From NCBI GenBank assembly GCA_002477955.1, contig DLLE01000029.1:5572-30778 (forward strand): a DNA stretch of 25,207 nucleotides. The letters run 5' to 3'. The notes under the pieces were generated by a model. The model saw only the letters and a list, made by a program, of their open reading frames with translations. It searched no databases and was not told the origin of the DNA. This DNA comes from Treponema sp. UBA7570 (GTDB lineage: Bacteria; Spirochaetota; Spirochaetia; Treponematales; Treponemataceae). A program made the position numbers and the translations under genes. This document shows positions 7,862-14,888 of the stretch, in pieces (position 1 is the first letter of the stretch; the number at the start of each line of letters is the position of its first letter).

Positions 7862-8848
7862 TTAGTAAGAGTCGTCAGAACCATAATAAGCGGTCTGTGC
7901 CTCTCCAGATTCAATCCATTTTAGAATATTCTGATTAAAATCCCTTGCAGAATTATAACCCATCGCTTTTAAGCGTTCATTCATCGCAGCAGCTTCAATA
8001 ATAATTGGAAGGTTTCTTCCAGGGCGAACAGGAATTTCGATTGTAGGAACTTTTACTCCGAGCAAATCAGTGCTCGTCTGATCAGTACCAATTCTGTCAT
8101 AAATTTTATTTTGATCCCATTCTTCCAGTTTGATGATAAGCTGAACTTCTTTTTGCTCGCGGATTGAACCAACTCCATAGAGCTGGCTTACGTTTATAAT
8201 TCCTAAACCGCGAATTTCCATATGGTGGCTTATAAAAGTATTTGCGCCCTGCCCCAAAACAGAGTTTCCGTTCACACAACGAATTTGAACAATATCATCC
8301 GCAACAAGCCTATGCCCGCGCTCAACAAGCTCAAGCGCACATTCAGATTTTCCAACGCCGGAATGTCCCATGAGAAGGATTCCGATACCGTAAACTTCTA
8401 CAAGAACTCCATGCAATGTCTTTTTTGGAGCAAAAACATTTGAAAAAACGCGCAAAAGCCGCATCGAAAATTCAGAAGATTCAAGACTCGTCTGCAAAAC
8501 TGCGCAGCCATTTTTTTCTGCAATTTCCAGAAAAACTTCATCTGGCTCAAGGCTATGCGTAAAAACAACGCAAGGAATGTTATAAGAAAATAATTTTTCT
8601 ATTGAAGAAGATTTTTTTTCTTTTTTGAGTTTTAAAAGATATGCCGTTTCTCCATGCCCAAAAAGCTGAACCCGATCACAGTCAAAAGAATCATAAAAAC
8701 CAGAAAGCTCAAGCCCAGGACGGTTTATGTCAGGCACCGAAATTGTACGGTTAAGCCCCTTTCGACCAGCAAGACACCGCAAATCAAGGGCATTGTGACC
8801 TTTTAAATCCATATCAAGCAAATCGAGAACTGTAAACGGTTTATCCAT
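7862..8848 (-). CDS. hprK: HPr kinase/phosphorylase
   Basis: A 329-residue bifunctional enzyme that phosphorylates HPr on Ser46 and removes that phosphate, in response to ATP/fructose-bisphosphate versus phosphate levels. The N-terminal domain runs to about residue 130 (FTVLDLLDMDLKGHNALDL). The C-terminal kinase domain has the conserved His147 (LHGV), the P-loop GHSGVGKS at 161-168, DD at 184-185, and the HprK signature EIRGLGIINV at 211-220. The start MDKPF at 8848 is preferred: a well-spaced promoter ends 7 nt before it, so the upstream ATGs at 8854 and 8884 would lie at or above the transcription start. There is no SD. Its substrate gene ptsH is next downstream. Confidence 0.92.
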   Translation of the reverse strand: MDKPFTVLDLLDMDLKGHNALDLRCLAGRKGLNRTISVPDINRPGLELSGFYDSFDCDRVQLFGHGETAYLLKLKKEKKSSSIEKLFSYNIPCVVFTHSLEPDEVFLEIAEKNGCAVLQTSLESSEFSMRLLRVFSNVFAPKKTLHGVLVEVYGIGILLMGHSGVGKSECALELVERGHRLVADDIVQIRCVNGNSVLGQGANTFISHHMEIRGLGIINVSQLYGVGSIREQKEVQLIIKLEEWDQNKIYDRIGTDQTSTDLLGVKVPTIEIPVRPGRNLPIIIEAAAMNERLKAMGYNSARDFNQNILKWIESGEAQTAYYGSDDSY

Positions 8849-8884
8849 ATTCATTACTATACAAACAATAAGGATAGTATTCAA
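8849..8884 (-). promoter_or_regulatory. hprK promoter, leaderless geometry
   Basis: On the minus strand TTGAAT (8884-8879) and TATAGT (8861-8856) are 17 nt apart. Seven bases then lead to the ATG of MDKPF at 8848, which coincides with the expected +1. No ribosome site is present. Confidence 0.6.
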
Positions 8885-8956
8885 GACAAAAAAATCTTTT
8901 TTGCAAATATTTTTTTGAATATAAAAAAATTTTAAGACTAAAACTAACGAAAAAAA

Positions 8957-9004
8957 GACAAAAAAACACCGTCCAAAAGTTTTATCAACCGTCAGACGGC
9001 GTTT
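8957..9004 (-). terminator. Terminator of hpf
   Basis: Arms 9004-8995 (AAACGCCGTC on the minus strand) and 8973-8964 (GACGGTGTTT) pair with one G-T, around a ~21-nt loop. The minus strand then runs into T-rich sequence. It lies about 70 nt after the hibernation factor stop. Confidence 0.5.
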
Positions 9005-9071
9005 GAAATTTTACAAAATTTTCAATATTCAACTTAAACACACATCTTTTGTGCGTAAACTGAATTAAACA

Positions 9072-9356
9072 TTATTTTTCCTGAATTTTATCTTTTTCCT
9101 TTTTGATTTTTGTATCAAGCACGTCCATCATTTTGTTGAGCGCAGCACCAAAATCAAAATCCTTAGCACTGACATGAGCCTGACTTCCCCAACGGAAATT
9201 GGCAGTTGCATCGAAAGAATATTCCTTTTCGTGCTTTACGCGGACCGTCAAATCAATTATAAGGTCATCCGCATATTTAATTCTTTCAAGTTTTTTGTCA
9301 ATCATTTCCGTCTGTTTCTGTTCCAGGTCAAATGAAGCTGATACATTTTTAGTCAT
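9072..9356 (-). CDS. hpf: Short ribosome hibernation factor (HPF/RaiA family)
   Basis: A 94-residue member of the S30AE family, which binds in the mRNA/tRNA channel of the 30S subunit and silences or dimerises ribosomes in slow growth. The family pattern is visible: an N-terminal strand with a Q..MI.KKLERI helix, DLTVRVKHEKE, a Gly/Phe-rich strand (ATANFRWGSQAHVSAKD), then a second helix with D.A..KM.D.L..KI.K.K. The length is that of the short form (95-110) with no long-HPF C-terminal domain. GGAGG lies 8 nt before the ATG, and a good promoter is seen at 9419-9447. hprK follows on the same strand after a terminator. Confidence 0.82.
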   Translation of the reverse strand: MTKNVSASFDLEQKQTEMIDKKLERIKYADDLIIDLTVRVKHEKEYSFDATANFRWGSQAHVSAKDFDFGAALNKMMDVLDTKIKKEKDKIQEK

Positions 9357-9418
9357 AGTAGTTTCCTCCAGATGTAAAATCAGCGGATTTATTTTTCTAA
9401 ATCTGCCCTCTAGAAATA

Positions 9419-9447
9419 AGTATAATATGGCTTTTTAAATAAGACAA
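9419..9447 (-). promoter_or_regulatory. hpf promoter
   Basis: On the minus strand TTGTCT (9447-9442) and TATACT (9424-9419) are 17 nt apart, giving a ~55-nt leader that ends in a strong GGAGG site. Confidence 0.6.
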
Positions 9448-9504
9448 ATTTAATTTTAAGGATTTTTTTGGAGCGCAATTTTCTCAAAAGAAAAGTTTTT
9501 CGGC

Positions 9505-9726
9505 TAAACCGTCCAGTTGCCGCAAAAACCGGCTTTCCCCCCTTCGCTAGCCGCTCATTGCCGTTCCGGCAACTCCGGGGTTCCAATCCGGGCTGCAAGC
9601 CCGGCCGTGCGCGAAAGCGCACACGAAAATAACCGGGTTTTGCGCAAGCAAAAGCCGCAGCATGTGCAAGCATGCAGGCATCCGGGCTGCAAGCCCGTCC
9701 GTGCGCTTTTGCGTCTGCAAAAATTA
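9505..9726. repeat. Mosaic of G+C-rich hairpin repeats upstream of exoA
   Basis: This 220-nt stretch without a gene contrasts sharply with the A+T-rich surroundings. It holds a minus-strand copy of the dispersed core (about 9562-9536) and two direct copies of ATCCGGGCTGCAAGCCCG (9586-9603 and 9680-9697). It also holds the hairpins GTGCGC-GAAA-GCGCAC (9607-9622) and TTTTGC-GCAA-GCAAAA (9638-9653). The stretch CGTGCGC to GGGTTTTGCGC recurs inverted at the right end of the window (25172-25207). The open frame running through it into exoA is a by-product. Confidence 0.7.
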
Positions 9727-9729
9727 TTA

Positions 9730-9741
9730 TATAATTTTTTT
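9730..9741 (+). promoter_or_regulatory. exoA -10 box, leaderless geometry
   Basis: TATAAT (9730-9735) is followed by six T and then the ATG at 9742, where transcription would begin. The -35 region is weak (TTTTGC or TTGCGT nearby). There is no ribosome site. Confidence 0.45.
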
Positions 9742-10509
9742 ATGGATTTAAAATTTATTTCTTGGAACGTTAACGGACTTCGCGCTGTTACTAGCAAAAA
9801 TTTTTACGAAGAGTTTAATTCTTTGAATGCAGATTTTTTTTGTCTGCAGGAAACTAAGCTTCAGGAAGGGCAAATTCAAATGGATTTGCCTGGATATTTT
9901 CAATATTGGAACTATGCTCAAAAAAAAGGCTATTCCGGAACGGCAGTTTTTACAAAATACGAGCCGGTTTCGGTTCTTTACGGAATTGGAATTCCTGAAC
10001 ACGACACCGAAGGCCGCGTAATAACTCTTGAATACAAAAATTTTTTTCTTGTAACAGTTTACACTCCAAATTCTCAAACCGAATTAAAACGCCTTGATTA
10101 TCGCATGCGCTGGGAAGATGATTTTAAAAATTATCTTTTAACTCTTTCTCAAAAAAAAGGCGTAATTGTCTGCGGCGACCTGAATGTTGCCCACAAAGAA
10201 ATCGATATAAAAAATCCTGCTTCAAATCGGCACAATGCCGGTTTTACCGATGAAGAACGCTCAAAAATGACTCAGCTTCTTGAGTCAGGCTTTACTGATT
10301 CGTTCAGATTTTTTTATCCTGAGGCAGCAAATATTTACAGCTGGTGGTCGTACCGTTTTCATGCACGCGAAAAAAATGCAGGCTGGCGCATCGACTACTT
10401 TTTAGTGAGCAATTCTTTAAAAGCTCAGATGAAAAGAGCTGCAATTCATACCGAAATTTTTGGATCCGACCATTGTCCTGTCGAACTGGTCTGCGACTGC
10501 GAAATTTAA
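9742..10509 (+). CDS. exoA: Exodeoxyribonuclease III / AP endonuclease
   Basis: A 255-residue enzyme of the ExoIII/APE1 family, which cuts DNA 5' of abasic sites in base excision repair and can remove 3' blocking groups. Family motifs are all present: KFISWNVNGLRA at the N-terminus, metal-binding E37 in LQETK, YTPNS, D146 and N148 in GDLNVAH, RIDYF near the end, and the catalytic D243-H244 in SDHCP. The length is standard. The start at 9742 is set by homology; upstream sequence is repeat. The -10 box sits 6 nt before the ATG. It converges on the regulator gene, with only 2 nt between stop codons and no terminator hairpin seen. Confidence 0.93.
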   Translation: MDLKFISWNVNGLRAVTSKNFYEEFNSLNADFFCLQETKLQEGQIQMDLPGYFQYWNYAQKKGYSGTAVFTKYEPVSVLYGIGIPEHDTEGRVITLEYKNFFLVTVYTPNSQTELKRLDYRMRWEDDFKNYLLTLSQKKGVIVCGDLNVAHKEIDIKNPASNRHNAGFTDEERSKMTQLLESGFTDSFRFFYPEAANIYSWWSYRFHAREKNAGWRIDYFLVSNSLKAQMKRAAIHTEIFGSDHCPVELVCDCEI

Positions 10510-10511
10510 AA

Positions 10512-11753
10512 TTACTGCCGGCTTGTTGCTCTAGTGTCTACGATTCGCTTCATGTCGGCAATATTGTTTACAATAATATTATTTTCAAAAACTTCGATTT
10601 TTCTTGAAGATGCAAAACGGTTTATTTCGTCAGTTGTCTTTGCAACAGGAAGCGCCGCCCAATGAGCCACCTCTTGGATTGTAACATTAAATCTGCGCTG
10701 TTTTTCGTTTGGGTTTGCCGGTGGATTCATTTCGTCGAGCATGCAAAAAACATCTGCAATACGCGCCTGAGTATCTTGAATTACCAGAATCTTAAAACGC
10801 CTTTTCTGGTCATAAATGCGTTTGCAGAAAAGTTTTAAAATATTAAGTGCAATTTGCGGATTTCCGGTGATTAAAAGTTCAAAATTTGACTTGTTAAATT
10901 CCAGACACTGGACGTTTCCAACTGCAAGACATGTTGCTGAGCGCGGAGAATTGTCCAAAATCGCCATTTCTCCAAAAAATTCGCCAGGTTTTAGAATATC
11001 CAGATTTTTATTTTGACCGTTTACACATTTTACAAGCTGGACTGTGCCTTTTTGAATCAGATAAAAGCTTTCTCCAGGTTCAAATTCGCTTATGATAACT
11101 TGTCCAGGAGAATATTTTTTTGCAAAACGTGCAAATGCCGGAAGTTCAAAAACTTTTAAGGATTTGTCGTTCAAAGAAATATTTTCTGTTCCGTCGTCAA
11201 AAGCAAGGCTTTGGGATTGTTTTGCCCTTGCATCCGCTGTTATGAACATTTTTTTGACTGCATTTTCGTCTGCTGAATTTGGATAGTATTTTAAATATCT
11301 TAAACAAACATCTGCACAGCTGCGCCATTTTTCGTCATGAAAAAAAGCCTGGGCTACACCCAAAAGTCCGCTCTGGCGGTTTATGTCTTGTCCTTTGTTT
11401 AGAATTTCTTCAATCTGAGAATGAACTTTTCTTAACTGGTTTGAAAAAACTCTCAGCATTTTTAAAATCAAAGTCTTGTTTGAAGAAAATATTGTCTCAA
11501 ATTCCTGAACTGTCAGCGAAAGACAAACAGAATCGATTAAAACCGTAGCTGTTTCTTCACGCGGGAAATGCCCCAACGCCGATTTTACTCCAAAAAATTC
11601 GCCGTTTTTTATCTGTTCTGTAACAGGAAGATTTGTCTCTATGTCTGTTGTGGAAATTATTACGCAGCCTTTTTGCAAAATAAAAACCCTGTCGTCACGG
11701 TCTCCTGCAAAATAAATGATTGAACCTTTATTGTATTGCATCACTTTTGGCAT
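10512..11753 (-). CDS. Double cyclic-nucleotide-binding-domain regulator
   Basis: A 413-residue protein with two CNB domains. The first (residues ~1-110) reads GEFFG then SALGHFPREETATV and is degenerate at the phosphate-binding cassette. The second (~205-320) has FGEMAILDNSPRSATCLA, close to the FGE...R.A cassette of real cAMP/cGMP binders. A linker (~115-190) contains YLKYYPNSADENA, resembling one TPR-like helix pair. The C-terminal ~70 residues look like a Crp-type winged helix (FNVTIQEVAHWAALPVAKTTDEINRF). Probably a cytosolic, ligand-controlled transcription regulator; ligand and targets are unknown. The ATG has GGGAGA upstream. It is divergent from the PHP gene, with a 17-bp palindrome between them. 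Confidence 0.75.
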   Translation of the reverse strand: MPKVMQYNKGSIIYFAGDRDDRVFILQKGCVIISTTDIETNLPVTEQIKNGEFFGVKSALGHFPREETATVLIDSVCLSLTVQEFETIFSSNKTLILKMLRVFSNQLRKVHSQIEEILNKGQDINRQSGLLGVAQAFFHDEKWRSCADVCLRYLKYYPNSADENAVKKMFITADARAKQSQSLAFDDGTENISLNDKSLKVFELPAFARFAKKYSPGQVIISEFEPGESFYLIQKGTVQLVKCVNGQNKNLDILKPGEFFGEMAILDNSPRSATCLAVGNVQCLEFNKSNFELLITGNPQIALNILKLFCKRIYDQKRRFKILVIQDTQARIADVFCMLDEMNPPANPNEKQRRFNVTIQEVAHWAALPVAKTTDEINRFASSRKIEVFENNIIVNNIADMKRIVDTRATSRQ

Positions 11754-11779
11754 AAATTTTCTCCCATTGAATACAGGTT

Positions 11780-11796
11780 TTATAATTCAATTATAA
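11780..11796. promoter_or_regulatory. Palindrome in divergent regulator/PHP promoter region
   Basis: TTATAATT-C-AATTATAA is a perfect 8-bp inverted repeat 27-43 nt upstream of the regulator start. It may be an autoregulatory operator or overlap its -10 region, but pure A/T palindromes arise easily by chance here. Confidence 0.3.
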
Positions 11797-11918
11797 TCCA
11801 AATTTATAATAAGTTCTTTAAGATTTAGCATATTTTGATGAAAAAATTAACTGACTAAATCATATTTTCAAAAAAAATCATTTGAGAAGGTTTAATTCTA
11901 AAAAAATTTAATTTGTGC

Positions 11919-11930
11919 TATATTAAAAAA
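11919..11930 (+). promoter_or_regulatory. PHP gene -10 box, leaderless geometry
   Basis: TATATT (11919-11924) is followed by six A and then the ATG at 11931. No SD and no clear -35 are seen. Confidence 0.4.
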
Positions 11931-12809
11931 ATGATTGATTTACATAGCCACTCTTCTGCATCTGACGGAATCCTTTCTCCTGCCGATTCTGCCAGATATG
12001 CTTTTGAAAAAAAACTTACGGTCTGGGCTTTGACCGACCATGACACTGTTGACGGCTTGAACGATGCTGCAAAGGTCTGTTTGGAGACCGGAGTGAATTT
12101 TATTCCTGGAATTGAAATTACAGTTGCCTGGCCAGAAGGCGAATTTCATCTTTTGGGTTTGGGATTGCGCCGTAAAAGCGAAGAACTAAAAAATACCATT
12201 GACTATCTGACGGAAGAACGCTTTAACCGGAATTCTGAAATTGTCAGAAAAATGAACGAAGACGGTTACGATTTTACTCTTGAAGAGATTCAGTCAAATT
12301 TTACTGCAAGCCAGATTGGACGTCCTCATTTTGCGGATTTTTTGGTAAAAAAAGGAATTGTCCGCAACCGTCAGGAGGCATTTGACCGTTTTTTTGGACA
12401 CGGAAAAAAATGGTATGTAAACCATACTGGCGAAAATCTCGAAACTGCGGTGGAAGCTATAAAAACATCGGGCGGAATTCCTGTAATTGCCCATCCATGC
12501 TCGCTTTTTTTAGGAATCGCAAGGCTTGAAGAAGAGCTTGAAAGAATCCATGCGGCAGGAGTTATGGGGCTCGAAGCCTGGCATCCAGGAGCAAGAAAAA
12601 GCCATTGTTACCATCTTGAAGAAATTGCCAGAAAACTTGGGATGTTTGTTACTGCTGGAAGCGATTTTCATGGAAAAGGTGTAAGGGCGGACAGACATTT
12701 GGGCAGGATGTTTGATAATAAAAAAATTGATGACAGATTTTGGCTTGAAGAATTAAAGCCAGCTCTTGGCGAAGATTTTAACTTTAAAAATACTGAATGG
12801 GCAAAATGA
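11931..12809 (+). CDS. PHP-domain phosphoesterase (RNase AM / YciV type)
   Basis: A 292-residue metal-dependent phosphoesterase of the PHP superfamily. Its closest bacterial relatives include YciV/Rnm-type enzymes, which degrade 3',5'-nucleoside bisphosphates or trim short RNA 5' ends. Metal ligands are visible in order: H5 and H7 (DLHSHSSASDG), the TDHDTVDG motif, E of GIEIT, H of GRPHF, H of IAHP, and D and H of SDFHGK. The length agrees with the family. It starts at the ATG 11931; a longer frame from 11913 would include the -10 box. It is divergent from the CNB regulator. The exact substrate (pAp versus RNA ends) is inferred from the family. Confidence 0.83.
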   Translation: MIDLHSHSSASDGILSPADSARYAFEKKLTVWALTDHDTVDGLNDAAKVCLETGVNFIPGIEITVAWPEGEFHLLGLGLRRKSEELKNTIDYLTEERFNRNSEIVRKMNEDGYDFTLEEIQSNFTASQIGRPHFADFLVKKGIVRNRQEAFDRFFGHGKKWYVNHTGENLETAVEAIKTSGGIPVIAHPCSLFLGIARLEEELERIHAAGVMGLEAWHPGARKSHCYHLEEIARKLGMFVTAGSDFHGKGVRADRHLGRMFDNKKIDDRFWLEELKPALGEDFNFKNTEWAK

Positions 12810-12840
12810 ATTTTAGAGAATAGATTTTTTATGAACGGAA

Positions 12841-12925
12841 AATTCTGCGCCGGATGCGCCGGGCGAAAGTTGCCGGAGGCAATGAGCGTGAGCGAACCCA
12901 GAGCAGCCGGTTTGACGGAAAAATT
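12841..12925. repeat. Dispersed intergenic repeat copy
   Basis: This G+C-richer patch between the PHP gene and comM contains TTGCC-GGA-GGCAA followed by ATGAGCGTGAGCGAACCC. It matches the core seen at 250-270 in the same orientation and at 9536-9562 inverted. Nothing else is visible in the 229-nt gap. Confidence 0.5.
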
Positions 12926-13038
12926 GCCGCCCACAAAATAAATTTTTGATTTTTTTTGTGAATTTTTTGTAAAATTTTTACTTTTACGGCCACTTATTAT
13001 TATAGAAACTTTTTGAGAATTATTAAGGGGTCGGTTTT

Positions 13039-14601
13039 ATGAAAATTTTTTCTTTTTCGCCGTTTGGATATGAAGGCTCGCTTGTTGCCGTTGAAGTTGA
13101 TTTAAGGCGCGGAATTCCTGCTGTGGACGTTGTTGGGCTTGCGGACGGCGCTGTCAAGGAAAGCCGGGAAAGGATGCGTTCGGCGATCAGAAATTCTGGT
13201 TTTGAGTTCCCTTTGGAGCGGGTTTTAATCAGTTTGTCTCCGGCAGATTTGAAAAAAGAAGGGGCCGGTTTTGATTTGGCGCTTGCGCTGGCAGTTCTTG
13301 ATGCTCAAAAAGGCAGTTTTTCTGAAAGAAGCGTGCTTGTTATGGGCGAACTTGAGCTTTCGGGGCTTTTGCGGCCTGTCCGTGGAGTTCATGCTGCTGC
13401 CGGAACCGCAAAGCTGGCAGGAATTGATTATTGCATTGTAAGTTCGCAAAATGCTGGCGAAGCAAAGGAAGTTGCAGGAATAAAAGTTTTTGCGGCGGAA
13501 AATCTAGCAGAAGCGTTTGATGCGCTTTATAAACCGGAAGTTTTTTGTGAAGGAAGAGAATTTTCTGAAGACCAGGGAGCGCCAAAAGGTTCTGTTTGGA
13601 TTGAAAATGTGCTTTTTCCTCCGGTTGATGAAGGTTTTGAGATGGCGGAAATTTTCGGACAAAGAAAACTGATTCGCGCTTTGCAGGTTGCTGCGGCCGG
13701 CGGGCATAATTTGCTTGCTTTTGGGCCTCCAGGCTGCGGAAAAACGCTTGCATTGCAGAAATTTCCGGGGCTTTTGCCTCTTTTGCCGATGGAGGAATCT
13801 CAAAGCGTAACGAGAATTCACAGTTTGGCAGGGCTTTTGCCGCCGTCCGTCTCAATAATGCGTAAAGGCGATTTTAGAATGCCGCACCAGACTGCAAGCA
13901 TAGAAGGAATTTGCGGCGGCGGAGTTAATTGCCGTCCGGGAGAAATTTCTTTGGCGCACAATGGAGTTCTTTTTTTAGATGAGGCTGCGGAGTTTAGGAC
14001 AAGTGTTTTGCAGATGCTTCGTGTTCCTCTCGAAACCGGGACAATTACTTTGAGCCGGGCAGGACGCAGCACTGTCTATCCTGCGAATTTTCAGCTTTTG
14101 ATGGCGGCAAATCCCTGTCCATGCGGAAATTACGGAGTTGAAGGAAAAATCTGTCTTTGCAGCGCACGTTCTGTGGAAATGTACTGGAGAAAATTTAGCG
14201 GGCCTCTTTTAGACAGGGTTGATTTAAGGGTTTGCGTTTCGGCAGTTGAAAAAGAAAGTAAAAATGACGGTGAAGAAAATGAAAATTTTTCAACTGGGGC
14301 TTTGCGTAAAAAAATCGCAGTGGCGGTAAAAAAACAGCGGGAGCGTGGTATAAAAAATTCGAGGCTTAGTCCGCAGCAAATTTCCGAATTTTGCGGCTTG
14401 AACGAAGAACAGGAACGATTTTTAGAAAATCAGCGGAAAAAAAACAGCTTGTCGCAAAGAGGAGTGAGCGCATGCTTAAAAATTGCAAGGACAATTGCTG
14501 ATATGGAAAATCATTTGCGGATTGAATTTTCTGATTTAAGAGAAGCTGTCGAATTGAGAGGAAACAGCGGACCTTTAGAATTTGTTTTGCCGGGAGAATA
14601 G
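13039..14601 (+). CDS. comM: ComM/YifB-family AAA+ ATPase
   Basis: A 520-residue protein of the Mg-chelatase-like ComM/YifB family. In naturally competent bacteria ComM is a helicase that extends heteroduplexes during transformation; many non-competent bacteria also keep it. Residues 1-~170 form the Lon-protease-like (S5 fold) N-domain (VDVVGLADGAVKESRERMRSA). Walker A GPPGCGKT is at 229-236 and Walker B LFLDEAAE at ~311-318. A Cys cluster NPCPCGNYG...CLC follows, then the C-terminal Mg-chelatase domain (LSQRGVSACLKIARTIADM). It starts at the ATG 13039 with AAGGGG 8-9 nt upstream. It stands alone, and no other competence gene is in the window. Confidence 0.9.
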   Translation: MKIFSFSPFGYEGSLVAVEVDLRRGIPAVDVVGLADGAVKESRERMRSAIRNSGFEFPLERVLISLSPADLKKEGAGFDLALALAVLDAQKGSFSERSVLVMGELELSGLLRPVRGVHAAAGTAKLAGIDYCIVSSQNAGEAKEVAGIKVFAAENLAEAFDALYKPEVFCEGREFSEDQGAPKGSVWIENVLFPPVDEGFEMAEIFGQRKLIRALQVAAAGGHNLLAFGPPGCGKTLALQKFPGLLPLLPMEESQSVTRIHSLAGLLPPSVSIMRKGDFRMPHQTASIEGICGGGVNCRPGEISLAHNGVLFLDEAAEFRTSVLQMLRVPLETGTITLSRAGRSTVYPANFQLLMAANPCPCGNYGVEGKICLCSARSVEMYWRKFSGPLLDRVDLRVCVSAVEKESKNDGEENENFSTGALRKKIAVAVKKQRERGIKNSRLSPQQISEFCGLNEEQERFLENQRKKNSLSQRGVSACLKIARTIADMENHLRIEFSDLREAVELRGNSGPLEFVLPGE

Positions 14602-14684
14602 CTTACTTTTGCGGACGAAAAAGCCATTCTTCAAGAAAATAGATGCGAGCTTGCGGAAAAGCGTTCAAAAAACTCGCACAAAGT

Positions 14685-14719
14685 AAAAAAAAAGAACCTG
14701 TTAAAAAACAGATTCTTTT
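14685..14719 (-). terminator. tRNA-Leu terminator
   Basis: Arms 14692-14702 (AAGAACCTGTT) and 14707-14717 (AACAGATTCTT) pair with one mismatch. On the minus strand the hairpin is followed by a run of nine T, directly after the tRNA. It may also help stop comM from the plus strand. Confidence 0.8.
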
Positions 14720-14720
14720 A

Positions 14721-14803
14721 TACCGAAGAAGGGACTTGAACCCTTACACAGTCGCCTGCAAAAGATTTTGAGTCTTTCGTGTCTACCATTCCACCACTTC
14801 GGC
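14721..14803 (-). tRNA. tRNA-Leu (anticodon CAA)
   Basis: The 83-nt minus-strand sequence folds as a class II tRNA: acceptor GCCGAAG/CTTCGGT, D-arm TGG...GGTAGACA, anticodon stem AAAGA/TCTTT with loop CTCAAAA (anticodon at 14770-14768), a long variable arm (CAG-GCGA-CTG), and the T-arm AAGGG-TTCAAGT-CCCTT. The discriminator is A, as usual for leucine. CCA is not encoded. The first acceptor pair is G-U. A terminator follows immediately. Confidence 0.95.
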
Positions 14804-14888
14804 AAACGCAAGTGCTATTATAGCAGAAAAAAATATTTTTCTGCAACACTATAATGCAATTTTTTTGTATAATAGGCTCGGAATAACA

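Noticed and set aside
9030..9065. Hairpin ACACACA...TGTGCGT as a second hpf terminator
   Set aside because: The stem is short with a mismatch and no T run follows on the minus strand.
9517..9741. Upstream extension of the exoA frame by 75 codons
   Set aside because: It lies entirely in hairpin repeats, and ExoIII proteins begin at the FISWNVNG region as with the ATG at 9742.
13340..13855. 171-residue minus-strand open frame
   Set aside because: Antisense shadow of comM in its G+C-richer part; no domain pattern.
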